A stretch of 64,000 bases of DNA from Acetivibrio alkalicellulosi (lineage in GTDB: Bacteria; Bacillota; Clostridia; Acetivibrionales; Acetivibrionaceae). How positions within the stretch are numbered: position 1 is the first letter of the stretch; every line of letters begins with the position of its first letter. The translations under genes were made by a program, and so were the position numbers. The stretch is taken from NCBI GenBank assembly GCA_008125075.1, contig VLTH01000002.1:1781451-1845450 (forward strand). The letters run 5' to 3'. A model generated the notes under the pieces. The model saw only the letters and a program-made list of their open reading frames with translations, was not told the origin of the DNA and made no database searches. This document shows, piece by piece, positions 54,842 to 63,868 of this stretch.

Positions 54842-57484
54842 CTAGTCTTTAATTTGAGCTTCTACTATATTAACTGCTTTTTTTAGGGCATCATTAATTT
54901 TTGATGGATCTTTTCCTCCTGCCTGAGCCATATCTGGTCTTCCACCTCCGCCCCCATCTGTTACTTTAGCAGTTTCTCGCACTATATTTCCTGCATGTAT
55001 TCCTTTTGAAATTACATCTTTTGTTGCCATTGCTATGAAATTTACTTTTCCTTCATATTCTGACGCAAGAACAATTACCCCAGAGCCAATTCTACTTCTT
55101 ATGTTGTCTCCTGTATTCCTTAGGGTTTCCATGTCTAGTTGATCCAAAGATGCAGTAATTACTTTTACTCCTTTAATATCTAAAGCACTTGATAATATCT
55201 CATCAAGTGTTCCCTTTACAAGCTTGCTTTTTAAATTATCAATTTCTTTTTGAGCACTTTTTAATTCTATAGTTAAAGCTTCAATTTTTTTGATACTATC
55301 ATCTGGATTAACTTTTAGTATTCTTGCAGCATCATTTAAAATGCTTTCTTTTTCATTAAAGTATTCTAGAGCGCCTCTGCCAGTTAAAGCCTCTATTCTT
55401 CTTACTCCAGCCGCAACTCCACTTTCACCAAGTATTTTTATAAAACCTGCCTGGGATGTTATACTAAGATGAGTACCACCACACAATTCCATGCTGTAAT
55501 CACCTATTCTCACCACCCGTACTGCTGTTCCATACTTTTCACCAAAAAGGGCTGTAGCACCTTCCTTTTTAGCTTGTTCTAAAGACATTTCCTCTATCAC
55601 CACTGGTAAACTTTCCATTATTTTGTCATTAACAATTTTTTCAATGTCTTTTAATTCTTCTGAAGTTAAAGCAGAAAAATGCGTAAAATCAAACCTTAGT
55701 CTGTCAGCCTCAACTAAAGAACCTGCCTGATTAACATGGTTGCCTAATACATCTTTTAATGCCTTATGAATAAGATGAGTTGTAGTATGATTTCTAGCTA
55801 TATCCATTCTTCTGTTTTGGTCAATAATAACCTTTGCCTTATCACCCTTTTGTACAACCCCTTTTTCCACTGTGCCAAAATGAAGATATTTCCCATCATC
55901 TGTTTTTTTACAGTCGTAAACTTTTATAATAAACTTTTCAGATTGTATATACCCTTTATCACTTGCCTGACCACCACTTTCAGCATAAAAAGGAGTCTTG
56001 TCAAGCACAACTGTTATTTTATCTCCTTGCCTTGCCTCATCAACAACCTTTTCTCCATTTATAATATATACAACCTCAGACATAATATCATAATTGGTAT
56101 ACCCTTCAAATTCCGTCTTAACATTTCTATCCAGTTCTTTATAGATATCCTCGGTCCATGCTGATCCCTGTTTGCTTTGATAATCACCTCTTGCCAGATC
56201 CTGATGCTCTTTCATTTTCAATTTAAAACCTTCTTCATCTATTCCAAGGGCATTTTCCTCTGCTATTTCCCGGGTAAGGTCATATGGAAATCCGTAAGTT
56301 CCATGAAGCTCAAAAGCTATTTCTCCTGTAATAACTTTTTTGTTGCTTTCTTTTGCTTCGTCTATATATTTATTAAGTATTACAAGCCCCTGGTCAATTG
56401 TTGCCTCAAATTTCTTTTCTTCAATCTCTATTATTTTTTTTATTTTTTCACTATTCTCCTGTAATTGAGGGTATGCTTCTTTTGACTCATTTATTGCAAC
56501 CATAGCAACATCGCATAAAAAAAGTCCCTTTATTCCAAGAAGCTTTCCGTGTCTTGCTGCTCTTCTTAAAAGTCTTCTTAAGACGTACTCTCTTCCCTCA
56601 TTCGAAGGTATAACTCCATCGGACACCATCATGACAGTACTTCTAATATGATCAGTTATTACCCTAATTGAAACATCTGTATTATATGATTTCCCATACT
56701 CAACCCCTGCTAGGTTGCATATATAATTTAATATATTTCTTACAGTATCAACTTCAAATAGATTGTTCACACCCTGCATGGCACAGGCAAGACGCTCAAG
56801 ACCCATACCAGTATCAATGTTTGGGTTGGGAAGTCTGGTATAATTACCTTGATCATCTTTGTTAAACTGGGTGAAAACAAGATTCCACACCTCAACAAAT
56901 CTGTCACAGTCACATCCCACTTTACAATCAGGTTTTCCACAACCTTTTTCCACTCCCATATCAAAATATATCTCAGAGCAAGGACCACAAGGACCTGTAC
57001 CATGCTCCCAAAAATTATCTTTCTTACCCAGCTTGAATATTCTATCTAAAGGTATGCCTACTTCTTTATGCCATATATCCAATGCCTCATCGTCTTCCTC
57101 ATATATAGAAATACCCAGTTTATCAACAGGTATTTTTAAATCTTCCGTAAGAAACTCCCATGCCCAGGAAATAGCTTCTTTTTTAAAATAGTCGCCAAAA
57201 GAAAAATTTCCCAACATCTCAAAGAACGTACCGTGCCTAGCTGTTTTTCCCACATTTTCAATATCTGGCGTTCTAATACACTTCTGACATGTTGTAACTC
57301 TTTTTGATGGAGGCTCTACTTTTCCGGTAAAGTATGGCTTAAGTGGAGCCATTCCTGAGTTTATTAATAATAAGCTTGGATCATTTTCAGGCACCAAAGA
57401 AAAACTAGGAATCCTCAAATGACCTTTATCTTCAAAAAACTTCAAATATTTTTCTCTTAAAGAGTTTAAACCAGTATTATTCAT
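54842..57484 (-). CDS. alaS: Alanine-tRNA ligase
   Basis: 880 residues, full length. Catalytic core with ARHGTFFEMLGNFSFGDYF and TGMGLERLA; editing domain with the HTTTHLIHKAL zinc motif and CGGTHLS; C-terminal Ala-rich binding domain ending GGGGGRPDMAQAGG. Start ATG at 57484 with GGAAGG upstream. A consensus promoter lies 60 nt upstream. No T-box leader was seen. Confidence 0.98.
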   Translation of the reverse strand: MNNTGLNSLREKYLKFFEDKGHLRIPSFSLVPENDPSLLLINSGMAPLKPYFTGKVEPPSKRVTTCQKCIRTPDIENVGKTARHGTFFEMLGNFSFGDYFKKEAISWAWEFLTEDLKIPVDKLGISIYEEDDEALDIWHKEVGIPLDRIFKLGKKDNFWEHGTGPCGPCSEIYFDMGVEKGCGKPDCKVGCDCDRFVEVWNLVFTQFNKDDQGNYTRLPNPNIDTGMGLERLACAMQGVNNLFEVDTVRNILNYICNLAGVEYGKSYNTDVSIRVITDHIRSTVMMVSDGVIPSNEGREYVLRRLLRRAARHGKLLGIKGLFLCDVAMVAINESKEAYPQLQENSEKIKKIIEIEEKKFEATIDQGLVILNKYIDEAKESNKKVITGEIAFELHGTYGFPYDLTREIAEENALGIDEEGFKLKMKEHQDLARGDYQSKQGSAWTEDIYKELDRNVKTEFEGYTNYDIMSEVVYIINGEKVVDEARQGDKITVVLDKTPFYAESGGQASDKGYIQSEKFIIKVYDCKKTDDGKYLHFGTVEKGVVQKGDKAKVIIDQNRRMDIARNHTTTHLIHKALKDVLGNHVNQAGSLVEADRLRFDFTHFSALTSEELKDIEKIVNDKIMESLPVVIEEMSLEQAKKEGATALFGEKYGTAVRVVRIGDYSMELCGGTHLSITSQAGFIKILGESGVAAGVRRIEALTGRGALEYFNEKESILNDAARILKVNPDDSIKKIEALTIELKSAQKEIDNLKSKLVKGTLDEILSSALDIKGVKVITASLDQLDMETLRNTGDNIRSRIGSGVIVLASEYEGKVNFIAMATKDVISKGIHAGNIVRETAKVTDGGGGGRPDMAQAGGKDPSKINDALKKAVNIVEAQIKD

Positions 57485-57543
57485 TAAAATTCTTTCCTTC
57501 CAGATTAATTGATATGTAAAAACAAGATATTACAACAGATAAA

Positions 57544-57572
57544 ATTATATATAAGTATTTTTAATGTGTCAA
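57544..57572 (-). promoter_or_regulatory. Consensus promoter of alaS
   Basis: TTGACA, 17-bp spacer, TATAAT on the minus strand, both hexamers perfect. The leader is about 55 nt and too short for a T-box. Confidence 0.88.
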
Positions 57573-57687
57573 GAACTATACTATGGGTGTAATTAAATAT
57601 TTTATAACAATAATTACAATTAATAGTATCAACTTTAAATAAATCACCTCTTAAAAATTTTATGAAACTAAGTATATTTCTATATCA

Positions 57688-57852
57688 CTATTTGAATCTT
57701 TTAGATTTTACAATCAAAGGGTCAGTAATCTTTTCCATGATTTTTTCTATAGAAGTTTTATCAGAAACAGTTGAAATATGTTCGGTAAAACAATTAATTC
57801 TATCGTTTGAAACTTTAGCACGAACATTTATATCTGCTATTCCTTTACGCAT
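57688..57852 (-). CDS. 54-residue ORF overlapping the toxin-tail gene (possible immunity fragment)
   Basis: Starts at ATG 57852, overlapping the end of the upstream toxin-tail ORF (ATGCGTAA). It reads MRKGIADINVRAKVSNDRIN and ends LIVKSKRFK. No family recognised and no clear RBS, so it relies on coupling if translated. Its place just after an RHS-type toxin end is where immunity genes lie, but it is short and may be a remnant. Confidence 0.4.
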   Translation of the reverse strand: MRKGIADINVRAKVSNDRINCFTEHISTVSDKTSIEKIMEKITDPLIVKSKRFK

Positions 57853-58345
57853 TGGTATAATTTACCCAACCTTTAGTCGTCATATGGTAAACATTTCTAT
57901 AAAAGTTATCATCTTTTACTACTTCAAATCTATCAACTCTAAAACCCTGTGTCCAAAGTTCTTCTGTTATTATATTATACCAATCATATCTGCTTTTTAA
58001 ATATGCAACGCTACCCTTTCCAAGAAGTATATCCCTTCTAGCTTGTATTATTTGACTTTCTAAACGATTTAAATTTATCTCAGGATAAATCAAATTAAAA
58101 GTTAGGTTTAACTCTCCAAAGTATTCAAGTTCATTGCCTATTAAGGTGTAGTTTTCAAATGTTTTATCCCCAGTAAATTTCGCATAAGCAATTTCACCTT
58201 TTATTATTTCATTTATAGTTCTAAGATCATAACTTCTCCCATCACGTTCAATTCGAATACCTGATCCAACCCAAGGATCACCTGGAGCATTAATTATAGA
58301 GTTAATTCTCTCTAATTCTAATCTGAATTTATTAATATGAGACAT
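57845..58345 (-). pseudogene. Truncated RHS/polymorphic toxin C-terminus
   Basis: The reading frame is open from about 58459, where it enters from a break with TYYDSTGHSPVYCDSRNGY and then DPITGYSF before the first ATG at 58345. That entry resembles the transition between an RHS-type core and a toxin tail. The 166 residues after the ATG contain GDPWVGSGIRIERDGRSYDL, a helical NRLESQIIQARRDILLGKG and a C-terminal MTTKGWVNYTNA. The toxin family is not recognised. An in-frame stop lies just upstream (58460-58462) and no core is present, so this is a 5'-truncated fragment. Confidence 0.6.
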
Positions 58346-58570
58346 TGTTTCAGCTGTAAAACTATAGCCTGTTATAGGATCACGAACAAATGGAGTATAA
58401 CCATTTCGCGAATCACAATATACTGGTGAATGCCCTGTTGAGTCATAATAAGTTAAAGGTCATATGTTGTGTCTTTGAAGCCTGCATTGGAGCAGTTTTA
58501 TAGTCTCTTGAATGTGGTATTGTTGAGCCTTTGAGGATTACTACAACTTGAAGTATATACTATTCTTCTC

Positions 58571-58665
58571 AAAAAGTTTGCTTTTTTAGCAAACTTTTTA
58601 GAAGATATAGTTCCTCTGTTTATCGCAGCGGAACTTACTACTTTGATTGCAGCTTCCGCTGCGAT
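58571..58665. repeat. Two hairpins in the 58.46-58.84 kb gap
   Basis: AAAAAGTTTGC (58571-58581) with GCAAACTTTTT (58589-58599), and ATCGCAGCGGAA (58622-58633) with TTCCGCTGCGAT (58654-58665), both perfect. They look like element ends or bidirectional terminators. A 63-residue minus-strand ORF across them is not convincing. Nothing else was seen in this gap apart from the plus-strand promoter at its right end. Confidence 0.5.
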
Positions 58666-58776
58666 ATGCTTTAAAGGTAGAATTTGCAATTATTGATTCT
58701 ATTAACCTACCATTAATCTTTAGCCATATTATAACTTAAAAATTCAGTGTTTTTGACAGTGGCATAAACAATTTCA

Positions 58777-58805
58777 TTGATTTTAATTTAAAAACAGGTT
58801 AAAAT
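58777..58805 (+). promoter_or_regulatory. Promoter of the 58840-59082 gene
   Basis: TTGATT, 17-bp spacer, TAAAAT on the plus strand, about 35 nt before the ATG. Confidence 0.6.
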
Positions 58806-58839
58806 ATTAATGTGAGTTTTAGACATGGAGGATATGTTT

Positions 58840-59082
58840 ATGAATAATGAAGAGTTTCAGAAGCTAGTTTTGGAGCAGTTTCAAACTATAAATAATAGAT
58901 TGGGTAACATAGAAACAAGGCAGGATGAAATATATCAGGTAGTTAGAGCAATAGAGCATTCAAATAATGTTGGTAAAGCTGAACTTGATGACCATAATAT
59001 AAGGCTTGCCAAGAACGAAGGTACACTGAAAAAGATAGCCAAGGTAATTGATGAGGAACTGAATAAAGCATCAAACCTTTAG
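58840..59082 (+). CDS. Small coiled-coil protein, function unknown
   Basis: 80 residues from ATG 58840, chosen because TGGAGG lies 8 nt upstream; the frame is open further but without an RBS. QFQTINNRLGNIETRQDEIYQVV is a heptad-like coiled coil, followed by ELDDHNIRLAKNEGTLKKI. Similar small proteins are common as hypothetical genes in Clostridia. It is the first intact plus-strand gene of the window and has its own promoter. No neighbour suggests a role. Confidence 0.7.
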   Translation: MNNEEFQKLVLEQFQTINNRLGNIETRQDEIYQVVRAIEHSNNVGKAELDDHNIRLAKNEGTLKKIAKVIDEELNKASNL

Positions 59083-59170
59083 AATTAAGTACTGTAGGTT
59101 GAAATAAATCAATCTGGCTAAAATATGAGACAATATTTAACAAATAACGCATGTACTACATACAATTTAA

Positions 59171-59899
59171 AAGATACACGAAAGATTAGTTGACCTTAAT
59201 ATAACTGATGTTCCTTCTCCAAATACAATAGCAAAGTATATACCAGAAGTTAGAAAACTACCAAGTGAAAAGCAAAAACAGTCTTGGAAAACATTCCTTA
59301 AAAATCACCGTAAGGAAATTTGGGCTATGGATTTCTTTACTGTTCCAACTCTTTATTTTAAAGTGTTGTATGTCTTTATTATAATAAGTCATGACAGAAG
59401 AAAGATTGAACACTTTGCAGTTACAACTAACCCTTCTTCGGCATGGGTAGCACAACAAATAAGGGAAGCAACTCCTTTTGGTGAAACACCAAAGTATTTA
59501 ATTCATGACAATGATTCTACTTTTACATCAAAGTTATATAAAGAGTTTTTATCTAATGCAAATATCAAGGCTAAAAGGACAGGGATAAAATCACCCAGAT
59601 AAAATGGAATTTGCGAGAGAGCAGTAGGTATATTGAGAGCTGAGTTATTAAATCATGTTATTCCATTTAATCAGAAACATTTGGAGTATTTACTCCGAAA
59701 TTATTTAAAAGAGTATTATCATCCTGTCAGGACACATCAAGGACTTAATTGCCAAACTCCAATTTTATCAGAAAAACCTCCAGATACTAAGGTAGAAGAT
59801 ACTAAATTGGTTTCAAAGCCAATTCTTGGAGGACTTTATCACAGCTACAAAAAAGCTTACCTAATTCCTAACAGTTACAGCTTTTTAATTTTTAATTAA
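59171..59899 (+). pseudogene. Broken DDE (rve) transposase
   Basis: Integrase-core transposase in one frame, interrupted by a TAA at 59600-59602. WAMDFFTVPT (first Asp), HDNDSTFTSKLYKEFL (second Asp), SPR-stop-NGICERAVGILRAEL (catalytic Glu) and YYHPVRTHQGL are visible. The N-terminal DNA-binding region is missing; the frame opens only at 59171. A CAA to TAA change would explain the stop. IS481/IS3-like group. Confidence 0.88.
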
Positions 59900-59920
59900 C
59901 TTATTTTGTTATGCAAAAGA

Positions 59921-59960
59921 ACAAGCACCTTTGTTTTAATTACCAAAGTGCTTGTTTTTT
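59921..59960 (+). terminator. Terminator after the broken transposase
   Basis: CAAGCACCTTTG and CAAAGTGCTTG pair with one bulge, followed by TTTTTT on the plus strand. Confidence 0.75.
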
Positions 59961-60067
59961 GATTAAGCTATTATTGTTTTAAAAGTATAAAATTATATGT
60001 AGAACATACGTTACTTGTTAAATATTGGCTCATATATTAGCTAGATTGAATTTTTGCAACCTACAGT

Positions 60068-60273
60068 AACTATAGACTTACTTATTATTCATTATTTATT
60101 ATATTTATACATGTTAGAAGTTTACAAAAGTCATAATATAGTCGAAATAACTATATTATGACTTAAGTTTGATTAAATATTGTTAATTTAAGTATCTATA
60201 CTTTAACTTTTGTTAAGTAAACCGTACCAATTTTTTTAGGGCTAAAATTCCCACTTTTCAAACATGCCGACAC
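60068..60273. repeat. About 206-bp structured repeat, copy 1 (after ankyrin gene)
   Basis: Matches 63147-63359 over its whole length. It contains a perfect hairpin GTCATAATATAGT (60130-60142) / ACTATATTATGAC (60150-60162). Copy 2 has GGCAT...ATGCC at the same place, a compensated base-pair change. This copy is also flanked by imperfect 28-bp direct repeats (60028-60055 and 60279-60306). It lies directly 3' of the ankyrin gene. Confidence 0.85.
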
Positions 60274-60311
60274 CGACAGCTCATATTCTAGCCCGATTGA
60301 ATTTTTTAAGT

Positions 60312-60806
60312 CTATTTGTTCTTTAGTAGTTCAGCAATTTCTTTTTGACCTCTTTCTATAGCAAAGGCATATGCATCCATATCGGACATGTTTTCTCCAG
60401 TATATTTCACAGTTGTGTTAATACCACTATCTATTAAAAGTTCTACAATCTCTCCATGTCCACCATAAATCGCAGCAAATAATGGATTTCTATCGGGTTC
60501 ACTTATATCTAATTCGGCACCACAAGTAATTAAATATTTTACAATTTCCAGATGACCTTCACTTGCAGCACGATTAATAGCTCCAGCATTAAAAGTGCCT
60601 CCTTTAATATTTACATCCAAACCAGAATTAACAAGGTATTTTATAATTTCTAGTTTCCCATGTGATGCTGCTACATGCAACCACGTTCCAAATGGTGTCA
60701 TTAAATTTATAATTTCTTTATTTGAGTCTATTAGCTCCATTACTTTTTCAACATTTCCTTGTTTAATTGCAATTCGAATTTCTTTTGCAATGTTAACGTT
60801 GACCAT
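60312..60806 (-). CDS. Ankyrin-repeat protein, candidate immunity protein
   Basis: 164 residues with about four ankyrin repeats: FGTWLHVAASHGKLEIIKYL, GAINRAASEGHLEIVKYLI, NPLFAAIYGGHGEIVELLI and a final YAFAIERGQKEIAELL. Ankyrin proteins often serve as immunity proteins in polymorphic toxin systems. The gene starts 6 bp after the RHS/AHH toxin gene, the standard immunity position. Confidence 0.85.
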   Translation of the reverse strand: MVNVNIAKEIRIAIKQGNVEKVMELIDSNKEIINLMTPFGTWLHVAASHGKLEIIKYLVNSGLDVNIKGGTFNAGAINRAASEGHLEIVKYLITCGAELDISEPDRNPLFAAIYGGHGEIVELLIDSGINTTVKYTGENMSDMDAYAFAIERGQKEIAELLKNK

Positions 60807-60812
60807 TATAAA

Positions 60813-62210
60813 CTACCTCCTTCTAGATGCTTGTTCTCCCAATTCCTTGAGCATCTCTACAATATCATCATAATCTCCACCAGCTTCTTCAACTTCTTTA
60901 AGCTTGTCAACAACATGTTTAAGTGCTTCAATCCCATGTTGACCCACAACTCTATTAGGTGCCCACACAAGAACTTCTCTTCCCATAACGGGGTCAATTC
61001 CATATCTTCTTAATAATTCTTGCCCTTCTTTTACGAGTTCTTTTTGAGCAACACCTAGACCTAGTTTAAATAATATATGGTGTGCATGAGGATCAACCAT
61101 TTCACTTGGTGGGGCTCCAATAAGTCCTCTTAAATATTTATTATAATTTATATTAGCAACTAATATATTATCTCTAATAGTTCCGACTTCTGGAAATGGG
61201 TTATCTAGTATTCTCCTGTTAAGAGTTGGATCTTGTAAAAATGGATTGTCTAGTATTCTCCTGTTAAGAGCTGGATCTTGTAAAAATGGATTATCTAATA
61301 TTCTCTTATTAAAAGTTGGGTCTTGTAAAAATGGATTATCTAGTACTCTCTTATTAAGAGTTGGGTCTTGAGGAAATGTATCTACTATTACATTGTCTTC
61401 TTTAGTTCTCCAATTTGTACCAGAATCATAGTAACTCCTAATGTGACTAGGCATTGTAGGTGCATTAGCTTTATCAATATATTCTTGAATAAAAGAAGGC
61501 TTTGTACTTTGCCATCTTTGTAATCTATATTGTTGTCTATACCATGTATTAAGTATTTCATGAAACTCAGCAGCAGTTTCGACACTTTCAAGTTTTTCCA
61601 TGATATGTGGGGGTTCATCCATGTATTTAAGAGCATGTCTAGCCTGTGTAAGATCATCAGCTAACGGTGCAGGACTTGATACAATGAATAAAAATATACC
61701 AGCAGGTGTTGCAGCTTTGGCATGATAATATAATGTTGCTCCAGCTCCTGTTATATATTTAAGTAAATCAGTGCCATATTCCACTGCTATATTATTATAC
61801 CCAGTTGGATCATAATACATAATAGGTTCATTGTGGCAATAACTATACAAATTCAAGCTAAGCGGATCCCTTGGGTCACCCCTATATGTATCCTCCTGCA
61901 AGAACCTTGCAATCTTTGGATCATACATCCTTGCATTAAGATAATACAACCCAGTTTCTTTATCCCACTGGTAGCCTGCATAAGTTATATTGTTGTTTAC
62001 ATTACCTGTCTGATCTAATATATTACCAAAAGCATCATAATAGTAAGTAGCTGCAACTACACCAGTTGTAGTGTTAATCAGTGCTGTTACATCTGCATGA
62101 CCATTATACATATAGTAGTAAGATTCATTGTCAACAGCTCTCATTAAAAGGTTCGTTCCGTAAATATTCCTACCCACCTGCTGACCTGCTCCATTAACCT
62201 CCAACACCAC
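60813..62210 (-). CDS. RHS core with C-terminal AHH-type nuclease toxin (5'-truncated)
   Basis: 465 residues from GTG 62210, but homology continues in frame to about 62285 (YNEETLTVKEYEYDKV), where a TGA breaks it, so the large N-terminal RHS part is missing. Residues about 30-138 are the RHS-associated core, ending NLYSYCHNEPIMYYDPTGY. A linker with four 15-residue repeats (NPFLQDPTLNRRILD type) follows. The C-terminal ~95 residues contain DPHAHHILFK and LVWAPNRVVGQHG, fitting the AHH nuclease of the HNH/Endo VII superfamily. It probably needs an intact rhs gene to be delivered; on its own it looks like an orphan tip. Confidence 0.82.
   Translation of the reverse strand: MVLEVNGAGQQVGRNIYGTNLLMRAVDNESYYYMYNGHADVTALINTTTGVVAATYYYDAFGNILDQTGNVNNNITYAGYQWDKETGLYYLNARMYDPKIARFLQEDTYRGDPRDPLSLNLYSYCHNEPIMYYDPTGYNNIAVEYGTDLLKYITGAGATLYYHAKAATPAGIFLFIVSSPAPLADDLTQARHALKYMDEPPHIMEKLESVETAAEFHEILNTWYRQQYRLQRWQSTKPSFIQEYIDKANAPTMPSHIRSYYDSGTNWRTKEDNVIVDTFPQDPTLNKRVLDNPFLQDPTFNKRILDNPFLQDPALNRRILDNPFLQDPTLNRRILDNPFPEVGTIRDNILVANINYNKYLRGLIGAPPSEMVDPHAHHILFKLGLGVAQKELVKEGQELLRRYGIDPVMGREVLVWAPNRVVGQHGIEALKHVVDKLKEVEEAGGDYDDIVEMLKELGEQASRRR
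61196..61375. repeat. Four 45-bp tandem repeats in the toxin linker
   Basis: Units begin at about 61196, 61241, 61286 and 61331 and keep the frame (15 residues each). Sequence differs at few positions, so the array is recent. Confidence 0.9.
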
Positions 62211-62409
62211 TTTGTCGTATTCATACTCCTTAACTGTCAGAGTTTCTTCATTATATATACAGGCACTTTCTTTAGTGCTATTTTTTCAAGGTTCAAAATT
62301 TATTTTAATTATATCATAATTCCATATTTGTGAATAAGAATATTATAGAATTTAGGATAGGCACTGTTGCCAGTGCCAAAACTAAAAAATGTGTTTTATA
62401 AATTTAATA

Positions 62410-62808
62410 TCATTCTTCTAACTTTCTTGTAGGTGGGTTTTGATATTCTGTTTTATTTTTCATCATTGAAAAAATAATATTTACAAGCCTTCTCTGAACA
62501 CATTTAAAAGCTTGTTTACTTGTCTTACCCTCTGATATTTTCTTTTTATAATAATCATAAAAAATAGGGTTTGTAAGTTTTTTGTGTTTTCCTCCTGTAT
62601 TGCAAAGAGTAACAGCTATTTTAAAAAGTATTCCGTTGAGCCTTCTGTTACCTCTTTCATTGGCAAACTGTAAATCTGTTTTACCTGATGAATAACTAAC
62701 AGGACTAATTCCAGCGTAACGACTTAACTTTGCAGCGTTAGAAAAACGGTCAATATCTCCAATTTCATTTATAAGATTTGCAGCTGCAATATCATCAATG
62801 CCCCTCAT
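62410..62808 (-). pseudogene. IS110-family transposase C-terminal fragment
   Basis: RGIDDIAAANLINEIGDIDRF, KLSRYAGISPVSYSSGK, NRRLNGILFKIAVTL and FYDYYKKKISEGKTSKQAF are the IS116/IS110/IS902 C-terminal domain. Homology starts at about 62825 (YKLQSM) and the N-terminal DEDD nuclease domain is absent. It is joined head to head with an unrelated transposase fragment. Confidence 0.85.
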
Positions 62809-62829
62809 ACTTTGAAGCTTGTAAATTAT

Positions 62830-63105
62830 CCAGAATACCCCAAATTTAATGCGAGGATTAAAAGGAGATTTTTAGATTTTAAACTGTTTTTGTTAAATCA
62901 TCAGGGAGAGGATGCAAAAACATTAATTATTCAGGAATCCAATATTCATAATTATATATCTCTTCATAAATCACTTGGAGAACTTACTCCATGTGAGGTT
63001 TACTGGGGAGGAAAATCTCCTCCTGATAATTCACCATATAAAATTTTATCTGTTAAAGATTATTTTCCTAATTTTAATAAAGATATCTGTATTAAACTTT
63101 ATTAA
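62830..63105 (+). pseudogene. rve-type transposase C-terminal fragment
   Basis: The end of an IS3-like integrase core: NYISLHKSLGELTPCEVYWGG is the typical N-x5-HxSLG-x-LTP motif. No DDE core precedes it; the frame runs into the reverse complement of the IS110 fragment. The 5' border is approximate. Confidence 0.8.
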
Positions 63106-63146
63106 CCAATTATTTTTTTAGGAAAAAGGTGACCCGTTACTAGTGC

Positions 63147-63359
63147 AACTATAGACTTACTTATTATTCTTTATTTGTTATATTTATACATGTTTGAAAT
63201 TTACAAAAGGCATAAAGGCATAATATAGTGAATACCACTACATTATGCCTCTAGAATGATTAAGTATTGTTATTTTTAGTATCTATGCTTAAACGTTTGT
63301 TAAGTAAACCACACCATTTTTTCAGGGCTAAAATTGCCACATTTCAAACATGCCTACAC
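63147..63359. repeat. About 213-bp structured repeat, copy 2 (after Imm gene)
   Basis: Copy of 60068-60273 with scattered changes and a short insertion. The hairpin GGCATAATATAGTG (63217-63230) / CACTACATTATGCC (63236-63249) is kept. It lies 15 bp 3' of the immunity-type gene. Confidence 0.85.
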
Positions 63360-63374
63360 GACACTACAGAAACT

Positions 63375-63866
63375 TTAAAAGATATCTATTTCTGATATTA
63401 TTTTATTTAACTCACTAATATCAATAAAAGTCTCATTTACATTTATGCTTTTAAGGTCATGTCTAGAATCTTTTATTATATAATTCAACTTAGATGCCAT
63501 AATCCTTACTTGCTTACCGTTGCTTATTGCAAAAACATAACAATTACTATCAGAAAATGATAGTGGTGATATGTCAAAGCGATAATCATTGTCAATATGT
63601 GTATCAAAAGGAAACGTTATGTTGTAGATTTCGACAAATGCTTTATCTTTTTGCATATTATATAATTCCTCATCAATAGTAAGATTTTTAAGATTTTTCT
63701 TAAGAAGAGGAACCTCAGTTTTTAGGGTTGCTGAAACAACTTCCTTTGGAAAAAAATTACCATCAACACAAAATAATAAAACTCCATTACACCATGTTCC
63801 ATCTATATTCCATTCATCTATAGTGTTGATAATAATTGAAAATTTATATGGATCTCCTATCATCAT
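63375..63866 (-). CDS. Immunity protein, probably Imm42-like
   Basis: 163 residues from ATG 63866 (AAGGA 8 nt upstream; an ATG at 63875 overlaps the toxin end more deeply). MIGDPYKFSIIINTIDEWN, NGVLLFCVDGNFFPKEVVSATL and SDSNCYVFAISNGKQVRIMA resemble the Imm42 family as I recall it. The start overlaps the stop of the toxin end by a few bases, the usual toxin-immunity layout. Confidence 0.6.
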   Translation of the reverse strand: MMIGDPYKFSIIINTIDEWNIDGTWCNGVLLFCVDGNFFPKEVVSATLKTEVPLLKKNLKNLTIDEELYNMQKDKAFVEIYNITFPFDTHIDNDYRFDISPLSFSDSNCYVFAISNGKQVRIMASKLNYIIKDSRHDLKSINVNETFIDISELNKIISEIDIF

Positions 63867-63868
63867 AA

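Noticed and set aside
57485..57687. T-box riboswitch upstream of alaS
   Set aside because: A perfect promoter starts the mRNA about 55 nt before the ATG and no T-box core sequence is present.
58498..58689. 63-residue minus-strand ORF
   Set aside because: It spans two hairpins, has no RBS and resembles no known family.
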